Shown: positions 1-7,841 of the stretch, piece after piece
Position numbering within the stretch: position 1 is the first letter of the stretch
Layout: every line of letters starts with the position of its first letter
Assembly (NCBI RefSeq): GCF_007989085.1
Contig: NZ_BJVJ01000002.1
Span: forward strand, 1 to 64,000
DNA from: Pseudonocardia sulfidoxydans NBRC 16205
GTDB lineage: Bacteria; Actinomycetota; Actinomycetes; Mycobacteriales; Pseudonocardiaceae
Direction: 5' to 3'
Length of the DNA: 64,000 nt
Position numbers and translations under genes: made by a program
Notes under the pieces: generated by a model
What the model was told of the DNA's origin: nothing
The model's database searches: none
What the model saw: the letters and a program-made list of their open reading frames with translations, nothing else

Positions 1-38
1 GGGAGGGGAGGGGAAGGAGCGGGGCGGGGCGGGAGGGG
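1..38. other. G-rich tract, possible G-quadruplex
   Basis: The first 38 bases of the plus strand consist almost entirely of G-runs of three or four separated by one to seven bases, which fits the usual G-quadruplex pattern (at least four G-runs of three or more). It lies directly downstream of the stop codon of the minus-strand gene that follows. It may be part of a longer feature cut by the window edge. A role in transcription termination is only inference. Confidence 0.45.
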
Positions 39-836
39 TCAGACCGCGGGGCTGGTGGCCAGCACCCGGACCGCTTCGGCGACGGCGGCGCGGCGGGCGA
101 CGCGGACCGCGGTCTCGATGGGGCGCAACGCATCACGGCGTGCGGAGGCGGCCGAGGCCGACAACGCGCCACCCGGCTCGTCGACCGACGCGGCGGCGAG
201 GATGGCGTCGACCTCGTCGGCGTGCTGCAGCACCCGCAGCGAGGTGGGGGGCATGCCGTCGGGCCACATCGACCGCGGCCGCGAGCGCAGCGCCGCCGCG
301 ATCTCCTCGCGCACACCCGGGCGGTGCCGGGCCACGCCCAGCGAGGTCAGGACGGAGGCCGACTGCCGGACCTGGTCGCGCAGGTCGAACTCGGCGTGGT
401 TGAGCGGCACGTAGTCGGGCGGCGGGAGCTGGTCGCGCACGACGTGGACGGTCCAGCGCAGCACCCCGTCGGCGACGATGCCGGGCACGGCGCCGAGGCC
501 GGCGTCGGGGAACAGGATGCCCTCCCCGGCGGCGAGCGCGGCGTCGGAGAAGGCGCCGGGGCCGGGCAGGCCGCGGATGTCGCCGGCGACGGGCAGCACG
601 AGCCGGGCCTGGCCGCGGGGTGCGGCCCGGCGCAGCGCGGCGAGTAGGAACGTCAGCGACGACGGGGGCCGTGTCGGGAGGGGGAGGTCCGTCGCGTCGG
701 CGGCGGCGTCGTCGACGGCGACGACGTCGTGGGCGTCGGCCCAGGGCGCGAGGGCGTCGAGGACGTCGTCGGGTGCCGCGGCACCGGCCAGCCAGGCCGA
801 GGCCCACACCGTCAGGGTCGCGGAGGGACGAGACAC
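39..836 (-). CDS. Hypothetical protein, conserved actinobacterial type
   Basis: This 265-residue protein is not assigned to a family. It is alanine- and arginine-rich with no membrane segment or signal peptide. The body has a recognisable ordered region around LVLPVAGDIRGLPG and ILFPDAGLGAVPGI, which suggests a soluble alpha/beta protein. I chose the GTG at 836 because a TAGCCT -10-like box ends 7 nt upstream and no Shine-Dalgarno sequence is present, which fits a leaderless transcript. The frame stays open further upstream but reads low-complexity arginine/proline there. It is divergent from the DUF3097 gene. It is probably a real gene from codon bias; its function is unknown. Confidence 0.65.
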   Translation of the reverse strand: MSRPSATLTVWASAWLAGAAAPDDVLDALAPWADAHDVVAVDDAAADATDLPLPTRPPSSLTFLLAALRRAAPRGQARLVLPVAGDIRGLPGPGAFSDAALAAGEGILFPDAGLGAVPGIVADGVLRWTVHVVRDQLPPPDYVPLNHAEFDLRDQVRQSASVLTSLGVARHRPGVREEIAAALRSRPRSMWPDGMPPTSLRVLQHADEVDAILAAASVDEPGGALSASAASARRDALRPIETAVRVARRAAVAEAVRVLATSPAV

Positions 837-1012
837 GCGAGTCAGGCTACGCAACACCGGCGGGCGACGGCATGACCTCCGTGTGGGTGAGGGTTGAACA
901 CGAGGTGTGACGGATCGGTTTCCGCCGGTCACGGCCGGTCGGCTCCGCACGGGTGGTGTCGCACACGGCGTGTCGCCCGGATCGGGTTGTCGGCGCGGGG
1001 TAGAACGCTGCG

Positions 1013-1834
1013 GTGTCAGTGCGCTCCCACGACTACCGCGGCAGTTTCGGCGACGACGGCGTGCGCCGTCGGACGCGACGGACGGTGCCGGAGGTGGCGG
1101 CCGAGGCGGGGCTCGTCGTCGAGGACCCGGCGAGCGGGTTCTGCGGGGCGGTGGTGAAGGTCGACGTCCGCGAGGTGACGTTGGAGGACCGCCACGGCGC
1201 GCGCCGGGTGTTCCCGCTGCGGCCCGCGGCGTTCCTGTTCGAGGGCGCCCCGGCGACGCTGGTCGTGCCGAGGGCGGCGCCGAGGGGGCCGGGGCGGTCG
1301 GCGTCCGGGTCGGTCCATGTCGCGAACCTGAAGGCGCGCACCGCCCGGGCCAGCCGCATCTGGGTGGAGGGCATCCACGACGCGGCGCTCGTCGAGACGG
1401 TGTGGGGCCACGACCTGAGGGTGGAGGGGATCGTGGTGGAGCCGATGCACGGCATGGACGACCTCGCCGCCGCCGTCGCGGACTTCGGACCGGCCCCGCA
1501 CCGCCGCCTGGGCATCCTCGTCGACCACCTCGTCGCCGGGTCGAAGGAGACCCGCGCCGCGCACGCCGTCGCCGGACCGGACGTGCTGGTCACCGGGCAC
1601 CCGTTCGTCGACGTGTGGCAGGCGGTGAAGCCGTCGGTCGTCGGGATCCGGCAGTGGCCGGTGGTCCCGCGCGGGACCGACTGGAAGACCGGGGTGTGCG
1701 ACGCGTTGCGCTGGGGTGAGCCGGCCGACGGGGCGCGGCGCGTCCTGGGTGCGGTGCGCAGCTTCCGGGACCTGGAGTCCGACCTGATCGGGGCCGTGGA
1801 GCACCTGATCGATTTCGTGACGGTCACCGACTGA
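1013..1834 (+). CDS. DUF3097 family protein
   Basis: A 273-residue protein with the features of the actinobacterial DUF3097 family: an N-terminal basic segment, a beta-rich domain near residues 40-90, and the conserved block VHVANLKARTARASRIWVEG followed by HDAALVETVWG near residues 102-132. The string WVEGIHDAALVE resembles the glutamate motif of Toprim domains, and later acidic motifs (LGILVDHL) could supply further metal ligands; this is inference. The GTG at 1013 follows a TAGAAC box with 6 nt spacing, so the start looks leaderless. The NfeD gene follows 19 bp downstream. No biochemical role is known to me. Confidence 0.8.
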   Translation: MSVRSHDYRGSFGDDGVRRRTRRTVPEVAAEAGLVVEDPASGFCGAVVKVDVREVTLEDRHGARRVFPLRPAAFLFEGAPATLVVPRAAPRGPGRSASGSVHVANLKARTARASRIWVEGIHDAALVETVWGHDLRVEGIVVEPMHGMDDLAAAVADFGPAPHRRLGILVDHLVAGSKETRAAHAVAGPDVLVTGHPFVDVWQAVKPSVVGIRQWPVVPRGTDWKTGVCDALRWGEPADGARRVLGAVRSFRDLESDLIGAVEHLIDFVTVTD

Positions 1835-1853
1835 GGTCTGGCAGGATCGTGGC

Positions 1854-2291
1854 ATGGGCGCACTGATCTGGCTGATCGCCGGGGTGGCGCTGATCGCCGC
1901 GGAGGTGCTCAGCGGCGAGTTCTTCCTGTTGATGCTCGGCGCGGGTGCCCTGGCCGCCGCCGGTGGTTCGCTGCTGGGGCTGTCGGTGCTGCCGGCGACG
2001 CTGGTGTTCGCGGCCGTGTCGGTGCTGCTGATCTTCGCGGTGCGCCCGGCGCTGCGGCGCCGCCTCGACAGGGCGATCGAGCACCACACGACGAACACCG
2101 AGGCGTTGGTGGGCAGGCACGGCACGGTCGTCGCGGAGGTCCGGGGCGACCACACCGGTGGCCGTGTGAAGATCGGCGGCGACGTGTGGTCGGCGCAGGC
2201 CTACGACCACGAGCAGACCATCGAGAGCGGCACCCGCGTGCGGATCATCGAGATCTCCGGCGCGACGGCCATGGTGCTCGCCGAGGACTGA
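1854..2291 (+). CDS. NfeD family membrane protein
   Basis: A 145-residue protein with an N-terminal hydrophobic region (about residues 1-65, two or three membrane segments separated by a short glycine-rich loop), followed by a soluble C-terminal beta-barrel (about 80-145) of the NfeD OB-fold type, with the pattern LVGRHGTVVAEVRG and later WSAQAYDHEQTIESGTRVRI. NfeD proteins pair with SPFH/stomatin proteins in membrane microdomain organisation, and the next gene is such a protein, so the two probably act together. It is the short form, lacking the ClpP-like protease domain. No operator or riboswitch is visible. Confidence 0.88.
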   Translation: MGALIWLIAGVALIAAEVLSGEFFLLMLGAGALAAAGGSLLGLSVLPATLVFAAVSVLLIFAVRPALRRRLDRAIEHHTTNTEALVGRHGTVVAEVRGDHTGGRVKIGGDVWSAQAYDHEQTIESGTRVRIIEISGATAMVLAED

Positions 2292-2352
2292 TCGGCGGGC
2301 GATACGGTGCGGCCCTTCAGGGTCGGGCGATCTTCAGCGAGGAGGGATCGGG

Positions 2353-3747
2353 GTGGACGGCACGGTGACGCTCATCGTCGTACTGGTGATCGTGGTGCTG
2401 GTGGCGGTGACGCTGATCAGGGCTGTCCAGATCATCCCGCAGGCCACGGCCGCGGTGATCGAGCGGCTGGGCCGCTACAAGGCGACGCAGCCGCCGGGGC
2501 TGACGTTCCTGGTGCCGTTCGTCGACCGCATCCGGGAGCGGATCGACCTGCGCGAGCAGGTGGTGTCGTTCCCGCCGCAGCCGGTGATCACGCAGGACAA
2601 CCTGACCGTCAACATCGACACGGTCGTGTACTTCCAGGTCACCGACCCGCGGTCGGCGGTCTACGAGATCTCCGACTACATCGTCGGCGTGGAGCAGATC
2701 ACGACGACGACGCTGCGCAACGTGGTGGGCGGCATGACGTTGGAGGAGACGCTGACCTCCCGCGACCAGATCAACACCCAGCTGCGTGGCGAGCTCGACG
2801 AGGCGACCGGTCGGTGGGGCATCCGGGTGGCCCGGGTGGAGATCAAGGCCATCGACCCGCCGCCGTCGATCCAGGAGTCGATGGAGCGCCAGATGAAGGC
2901 CGACCGCGAGAAGCGGGCCATGATCCTCACCGCGGAGGGTGAGCGGGAGTCGGCGATCCGTAGCGCGGAGGGTCAGAAGCAGTCGCAGATCCTCACCGCG
3001 GAGGGCGCGAAGCAGGCGGCGATCCTCAACGCGGAGGCCGACCGGCAGTCGCGCATCCTGCGCGCGCAGGGTGACCGCGCGGCCCGTTACCTGCAGGCAC
3101 AGGGCCAGGCGAAGGCCATCGAGAAGGTGTTCGCGGCGATCAAGGCGGGCAAGCCGACGCCGGAGCTGTTGGCCTACCAGTACCTGCAGACGTTGCCGCA
3201 GATGGCGCAGGGTGATGCCAACAAGGTGTGGCTGGTGCCGTCCGACTTCGGCAAGGCGCTGGAGGGCTTCACCCGGATGCTGGGCGCCCCCGGCGACGAC
3301 GGGGTGTTCCGCTACGAGCCCAGCCCCGACGACGGTGCGGGACAGTCGGTCCGGCCCGAGGACGACGACCCGGGCCTCGAGGGCTGGTTCGACACCCGCA
3401 CCAACCCGGAGATCGCCGCGGTCGTGGCCAACGCCGAGGCGCAGGCGCGCCAGGAGGTCCCGCCGCTGGGTGCGGAGCTTCCCGCCATCCCGGGTGCTCC
3501 GGGCGGCGTCGGCCACCAGCAGGGGCAGCACCAGCGGCAGACGCCGCCGTCGCCGGCGCCGCGGCGCGAGGCACCGAGTCCTGAGGCACCGCGGGAGATC
3601 GAGCAGGGCGACTGGGACGACCAGGGCCAGAGCTCGGTGCCGACGCCGCCGCGCGGCACCCCGGCCCAGGGCGGTGAGCAGCCGGGTCGTGACGACGAGG
3701 GCGGCAGCGGCCTGCCCGGCTACCCAGCACCCCCGCCTGCCCGCTGA
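2353..3747 (+). CDS. SPFH/band 7 (stomatin-like) membrane protein
   Basis: A 464-residue protein with one N-terminal membrane segment (residues 5-25), a band-7/SPFH domain (about 28-190, including TQDNLTVNIDTVVYFQVTD), and a long helical region (about 190-265) built of near 11-residue repeats such as ILTAEGERESA and ILTAEGAKQAA that is typical of stomatin/QmcA oligomerisation. The last 160 residues are proline/glutamine-rich and probably disordered, which is longer than the family core. The GTG start is supported by a GGAGG box about 8 nt upstream. It follows the NfeD gene by about 60 bp; membrane scaffold or quality-control function is inferred from the family. Confidence 0.9.
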   Translation: MDGTVTLIVVLVIVVLVAVTLIRAVQIIPQATAAVIERLGRYKATQPPGLTFLVPFVDRIRERIDLREQVVSFPPQPVITQDNLTVNIDTVVYFQVTDPRSAVYEISDYIVGVEQITTTTLRNVVGGMTLEETLTSRDQINTQLRGELDEATGRWGIRVARVEIKAIDPPPSIQESMERQMKADREKRAMILTAEGERESAIRSAEGQKQSQILTAEGAKQAAILNAEADRQSRILRAQGDRAARYLQAQGQAKAIEKVFAAIKAGKPTPELLAYQYLQTLPQMAQGDANKVWLVPSDFGKALEGFTRMLGAPGDDGVFRYEPSPDDGAGQSVRPEDDDPGLEGWFDTRTNPEIAAVVANAEAQARQEVPPLGAELPAIPGAPGGVGHQQGQHQRQTPPSPAPRREAPSPEAPREIEQGDWDDQGQSSVPTPPRGTPAQGGEQPGRDDEGGSGLPGYPAPPPAR

Positions 3748-3776
3748 CCCGACACCACTCCGCCGAGTTCGTGGGG

Positions 3777-4556
3777 TCAGGCGAGGGTGAATCCGAACGG
3801 TAGCTCGAGGCGGTGCGCGCGCAGCATCTCGGTGTCGGCCAGCAGTTCCCGGGTCGGCCCGTCGGCCACGACCCGGCCCCCGTCGACGACGACGCTGCGC
3901 GGGCACAGCTGCAGGGCGTAGGGCAGGTCGTGGGTGACCATCAGCAGCGTGCGGTCGAGCCCGAGGAGCACCTCGGCGAGTTCGCGGCGGGCGACGGGGT
4001 CGAGGTTGGACGACGGCTCGTCGAGCACCAGGATCTCGGGGTCGCACGACAGGACGGTCGCGAGGGCGACCCGGCGGCGCTGCCCACCGGACAGGTGCAG
4101 GGGTGAGCGGTCGGCGTGCTCGGCCATCCCGACGGCGTCGAGCGCACCGGTGACGCGGGCGGTGAGCTCGTCGCCACGGACCCCGAAGTTGGCGGGCCCG
4201 AACGCGACGTCCTCGCGGACCGTCGGCATGAACAGCTGGTCGTCGGGGTCCTGGAAGACGATCCCGACGCGGCGCCGCACTTCCTGCAGGTGCGGTTTGG
4301 CCACGGGCAGCCCGCCGACGGCCACCGAACCCTCGGTGGGGGCGAGGATCCCGTTGAGCTGCAGGACCAGCGTCGTCTTCCCGGCGCCGTTGGGGCCCAG
4401 CAGGGCGACGCGCTCGCCGGGCTCGATGCGCAGGTCGACCCCGTGCAGGGCCGGGGTGCCGTCGGGGTAGGCGAAGTCGAGGCCACGGACGTCCAGCGAC
4501 GGCGTTTCGTCGCCGGCTCCTGTGAGCGACGAAGTGGGCTCGGTGTCGGCACTCAC
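3777..4556 (-). CDS. cbiO: Energy-coupling factor ABC transporter ATPase CbiO
   Basis: A 259-residue ATPase that powers cobalt (or nickel) uptake together with CbiQ and CbiM. It has Walker A GPNGAGKT at residues 54-61, a Q-loop in VFQDPDDQLFMPTVREDVAF (typical ECF ATPase wording), the signature LSGGQRRR, Walker B ILVLDEPSSNLDP, and the switch His in LMVTHDLPYA. The GTG start at 4556 overlaps the cbiQ stop by 4 bp (GTGA), so translation is coupled. It is the last gene of a four-gene minus-strand operon and is convergent with the SPFH gene. Confidence 0.94.
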   Translation of the reverse strand: MSADTEPTSSLTGAGDETPSLDVRGLDFAYPDGTPALHGVDLRIEPGERVALLGPNGAGKTTLVLQLNGILAPTEGSVAVGGLPVAKPHLQEVRRRVGIVFQDPDDQLFMPTVREDVAFGPANFGVRGDELTARVTGALDAVGMAEHADRSPLHLSGGQRRRVALATVLSCDPEILVLDEPSSNLDPVARRELAEVLLGLDRTLLMVTHDLPYALQLCPRSVVVDGGRVVADGPTRELLADTEMLRAHRLELPFGFTLA

Positions 4557-5317
4557 GTCGTCATCATTCCTGCCACGGCGAGGGCGGCGGCGACCGCGGG
4601 CACGGCCAGCGCCGCGATCCACTGGGCGCGTGCGGCGGCCGGGGCGCCGGTCGTCGGCATGGTCCCGGTCCAGCCGCGGGAGAGCATCGCGAGGTGGACG
4701 CGTTCGCCGCGTTCGTAGGAGCGGACGAACAGGCTGCCGATGCCCCGCGCGGTCGCCCCGGCCTGCCACAGGAACCGGGGGTCGTGGCCGCGGGCGATGC
4801 GCGCCAACCGCATCCGCCGCGCCTCGCCCGCGATGACGTCGGCGTAGCGCAGCATCAGCGTCGCGATGGTGAGGACGAGCGCGGGGGCGCGCAGCCGCTG
4901 CAGGCCGAGCAGCAGGTCCCGCATCGGGGTGGTGGCGGCGAGGGTGAGCGAGGTGAGCACGCCGAGGGTGCCTTTGGCGAGGATGTTCCACGCCCCGAGG
5001 ACACCGGTGTGCGACAGCGACATGCCGGCCCAGTCGAAGCGCGGGTCGGGCCCGGTGAACGGCAGCAGGATCGCCAGGACGACGAACGGTGCCTCGATGA
5101 GGGCGCGCCGCGCCATCCAGCCCGGCGGGATGCGGGCGGCGACCCAGACCGCGGCGAGCAGCAGCAGGTAGCCGCCGAAGGCCCAGAACGCCTCGCGGGG
5201 TGTCGCGACGACGCAGAGCACGGTGAGGAACGCTGCGACGATCTTGACCTCGGCCGGGAGCCGGTGGACCACCGACACGCCCGGCAGGTACAGCGGGTGC
5301 GAGTGCCCGGCGCCCAT
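4553..5317 (-). CDS. cbiQ: ECF transporter transmembrane subunit CbiQ
   Basis: A 254-residue membrane protein with five or six predicted hydrophobic segments (the first near residues 26-55) and the two cytoplasmic Ala-Arg-Gly-type coupling helices of the T-component, seen as RIARGHDPRF and MLSRGW. In ECF systems these helices seat in the grooves of the CbiO dimer. The ATG start shares one base with the stop of the upstream PDGLE gene (TGATG), and its own stop overlaps cbiO, so it belongs to one translationally coupled operon. Substrate is cobalt or nickel by analogy with CbiMNQO/NikMNQO; the sequence does not decide which. Confidence 0.93.
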   Translation of the reverse strand: MGAGHSHPLYLPGVSVVHRLPAEVKIVAAFLTVLCVVATPREAFWAFGGYLLLLAAVWVAARIPPGWMARRALIEAPFVVLAILLPFTGPDPRFDWAGMSLSHTGVLGAWNILAKGTLGVLTSLTLAATTPMRDLLLGLQRLRAPALVLTIATLMLRYADVIAGEARRMRLARIARGHDPRFLWQAGATARGIGSLFVRSYERGERVHLAMLSRGWTGTMPTTGAPAAARAQWIAALAVPAVAAALAVAGMMTT

Positions 5318-5691
5318 CAGTCGTCGTCGGATGGCGCGGGTTCCGGCTTGGTCCGGCCGCGCAGCAGCCAGAACAGCCCGCCCGCGACGAGCACCGTGAC
5401 GATCACGCCGAGGATGCCCGCGATGCCGACGGAGTGCTCGGCCCCGCCGACGGAGTAGTCGGCCAGCGGACCGGACGCCGTCGCGTGGTCGGTGGCGTTC
5501 TGCGCGATGCAGGTGCCGTCGAGTTGCTCCCCGTCGGATGTCTCGGTGACCTCGCAGCCGTGCAGGGTGACCGAGTCGAGGCCGTCGGGGGAGGAGCTGG
5601 CGAGGTAGGAGACCCCGCCGGCGACGAGGAGGGCGACGAGCAGGAACCCGAGCAGGAACCGGGAGCGGCGGCGGGTGTCGGGCGCGGTCAT
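5317..5691 (-). CDS. PDGLE-domain (CbiN/NikN-like) accessory membrane protein
   Basis: A 124-residue protein with an N-terminal membrane segment (about 12-33), the diagnostic PDGL motif directly after it (SSSPDGLDSV), an extracytoplasmic loop with two cysteines that could form a disulfide, and a second membrane segment (about 90-112). PDGLE proteins are the small accessory subunits of metal ECF transporters and are needed for full metal uptake in characterised relatives. Its start overlaps the cbiM stop by 4 bp (ATGA) and its stop abuts the cbiQ start, which fixes its place in the operon. Confidence 0.9.
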   Translation of the reverse strand: MTAPDTRRRSRFLLGFLLVALLVAGGVSYLASSSPDGLDSVTLHGCEVTETSDGEQLDGTCIAQNATDHATASGPLADYSVGGAEHSVGIAGILGVIVTVLVAGGLFWLLRGRTKPEPAPSDDD

Positions 5692-6404
5692 GCGGAGCTC
5701 CCCTCGCCGCGGACGGCGGTGGCAGGCGCGTCGCGGGGTGCGGTGCGCAGCAGGTGGACGAGGTCGGGGCGGACGGCGGCGACGGCGCCGACGGTGGCGG
5801 CGGTGATGACGCCCTCGCCGATGCCGATGAGGGCGTGGAAGCCGACCATCAGCGCGAACACGGTGCCGGTGGTGGCGCCGGCCGCGCCGCCGATCGCGTA
5901 TTGGAGGACGAATCCGAGGGAGGCGACGACGGTGTTGACGAACGCGGCGACGAACGCGGTGGCGAGCAGCCTGCCGCGGCTGCGCCGGGCGAGGCCGCGC
6001 AGGGCGCGGGCGACGCCCCACCCGACGAACACCCCGATGATCGCCATGTTGAACACGTTGGTGCCCAGCGCGGTGAGGCCGCCGTCGGCGAACAGCAGGG
6101 CCTGCACGACGAGGACGATCGTGATGCACAGGGTGCCGACCCACGGGCCGACGAGGATCGCGACGAGCGCGCCGCCGAGCAGGTGGCCGCTGGCGCCGGG
6201 CAGGATCGGGAAGTTGATCATCTGGACGGCGAAGACGAACGCCGTGACGAGGCCGGCCATGGGGGCGGTGCGGTCGTCGAGGTCGGCGCGGGCGCGCACG
6301 GCCGCGTAGCCGACGATCACGATGGAGATCACGCCGAAGATCAGCGACGTCGGCGCGTTCACGATGCCGTCGCTCATGTGCATCGCGACGTCTGTGGTGG
6401 TCAC
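5688..6404 (-). CDS. cbiM: Cobalt/nickel ECF transporter substrate-binding subunit CbiM
   Basis: A 238-residue, six- or seven-segment membrane protein. The conserved MHMSDGIVNAP stretch near the N terminus and later HLLGGALVAILVGPW match CbiM/NikM, where an N-terminal Met-His plus an internal His bind the metal. The GTG at 6404 has a GAGGAG box at good spacing, but it places the Met-His at residues 8-9 rather than 1-2. Either the start is the ATG at 6383 or the first residues are trimmed. It is the first gene of the cbiM-PDGLE-cbiQ-cbiO operon. The 258-bp divergent spacer to the acyl-CoA dehydrogenase gene shows no clear riboswitch. Confidence 0.92.
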   Translation of the reverse strand: MTTTDVAMHMSDGIVNAPTSLIFGVISIVIVGYAAVRARADLDDRTAPMAGLVTAFVFAVQMINFPILPGASGHLLGGALVAILVGPWVGTLCITIVLVVQALLFADGGLTALGTNVFNMAIIGVFVGWGVARALRGLARRSRGRLLATAFVAAFVNTVVASLGFVLQYAIGGAAGATTGTVFALMVGFHALIGIGEGVITAATVGAVAAVRPDLVHLLRTAPRDAPATAVRGEGSSA

Positions 6405-6662
6405 CTGCGCTCCTCACCGGTCCCGCGGCACGGGTCCTTCGCGGCCGTCAGCACAACACACCCGGTGGCCTTCCTGCCAGTCATGTGCGAGAACACTCGA
6501 TCTGCGGTTGCGTGGAAGTGGCGGCGGGGCGGCGTGACCTGCGGTGATGGCGGTCGGCAGCCGGGGGCGGGCGGTTCCGGTCACGACGGTCGGGTGGCCC
6601 ACCAACCGGAGGGGCGGCGCACGTCACATGCCGATCCGGGCGGGGTCGTCCACGATGGGGCG

Positions 6663-7841
6663 GTGACGCAGACCCTGTCGCGGCTGCCGGCACTGACGCC
6701 GCCCGCCGCCGAGCTCCCCGCGAGGGCCGAGGCGCTGCGCGCCGAGGTCCGGGAGTTCCTCTCCGACGAACGCGCCGCCGGCGCCTGGACACCCCGATCC
6801 GACGTGTGGTTGTCGGGTTGGGACGAGGACTTCACCCGCCGCCTCGCCGCCCGCGGCTGGCTGGGCATGACGATCCCGACGGAGTACGGCGGGCACGGTG
6901 CCTCCCCGCTCGACCGCTACGTCGTCACCGAGGAGCTGCTCGCGGCGGGCGCACCCGTTGCGGCGCACTGGGTCGCCGACCGCCAGATCGGGCCGTCCCT
7001 GCTGCGCCACGGCACCGAGGCGCAGCGGCGGAAGTACCTGCCGGGCATCGCCGCGGGCGAGGTGTACTTCGGCATCGGCATGTCCGAGCCCGACTCGGGC
7101 TCCGACCTCGCGTCGGTGCGCAGCCGGGCGACGAAGGTCGACGGCGGCTGGTCGCTGTCGGGCACGAAGGTGTGGACGTCGGGCGGGCACCACGCGCACG
7201 CGTTCTTCGCCCTGGTCCGCACCTCGCCGCCGGAGGAGGGCAAGCGGCACTCCGGGCTGTCGCAGCTGATCGTCGACCTGCGCGCGGACGGTGTCACGAT
7301 CCGCCCCATCCCGCTGCTCACGGGCGCGCACCACTTCAACGAGGTCGTGTTCGACGACGCGTTCGTGCCCGACGACATGGTCCTCGGCGAGGTCGGCTCC
7401 GGCTGGGGGCAGGTCACCGGGGAGCTGGCGTTCGAACGGTCGGGCCCCGAGCGGTTCCTGTCGACGTTCCCGCTGCTGGCCGCGCTCGTCGGGGAGCTCT
7501 CGGGTGCCGACCTCGGGCCGGCGGGGCGCCGGGAGCTGGGCTCGCTGGTCGCGCGGCTGTGGGCGTTGCGGCGGATGTCGCTGGCGGTGGCCGGGTCGTT
7601 GGCGTCGGGACAGGCGCCGGAGCTGGCGGCGGCCGTCGTGAAGGACCTGGGCACCCGCTTCGAGAACGAGATCATCGACGCCGCCCGGTTGCTGGTGTCG
7701 GTGCCGCCCGACCCGGGAGCCGAGGGCGGCTACGCCCGCCTGCTCGCCGACGCCGTGCTGCACGCCCCCGGCTTCACGCTGCGCGGGGGGACCAACGAGG
7801 TGCTGCGCGGCATCGTCGCGCGCGGACTGGGGCTCCGATGA
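6663..7841 (+). CDS. Acyl-CoA dehydrogenase, first subunit
   Basis: A 392-residue acyl-CoA dehydrogenase (FAD-dependent alpha,beta-desaturation of an acyl-CoA). The family pattern is clear: ARGWLGMTIPTEYGGHG near residue 60, GMSEPDSGSDLASVRSRA for flavin and substrate contacts near 140, TKVWTSGG, and the C-terminal GGTNEVLRGIVARGLGLR that closes the FAD site. I chose the GTG at 6663 because the preceding in-frame DNA does not read as protein. Its stop overlaps the next gene by 4 bp (ATGA). The pair resembles FadE pairs that form alpha2beta2 enzymes for branched or ring-containing acyl-CoAs; the substrate is unknown. Confidence 0.92.
   Translation: MTQTLSRLPALTPPAAELPARAEALRAEVREFLSDERAAGAWTPRSDVWLSGWDEDFTRRLAARGWLGMTIPTEYGGHGASPLDRYVVTEELLAAGAPVAAHWVADRQIGPSLLRHGTEAQRRKYLPGIAAGEVYFGIGMSEPDSGSDLASVRSRATKVDGGWSLSGTKVWTSGGHHAHAFFALVRTSPPEEGKRHSGLSQLIVDLRADGVTIRPIPLLTGAHHFNEVVFDDAFVPDDMVLGEVGSGWGQVTGELAFERSGPERFLSTFPLLAALVGELSGADLGPAGRRELGSLVARLWALRRMSLAVAGSLASGQAPELAAAVVKDLGTRFENEIIDAARLLVSVPPDPGAEGGYARLLADAVLHAPGFTLRGGTNEVLRGIVARGLGLR

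Noticed and set aside
3744-3781. Terminator between the SPFH gene and cbiO
   Set aside because: Only a 7-bp CTGACCC/GGGTCAG pairing with a long loop; too weak to call.
6405-6662. Cobalamin riboswitch upstream of cbiM
   Set aside because: On the minus strand a GCCACT and a GGCAGGAAGG segment faintly recall B12 elements, but the core pairing and the rest of the B12 box are missing. A covariance-model search would decide.
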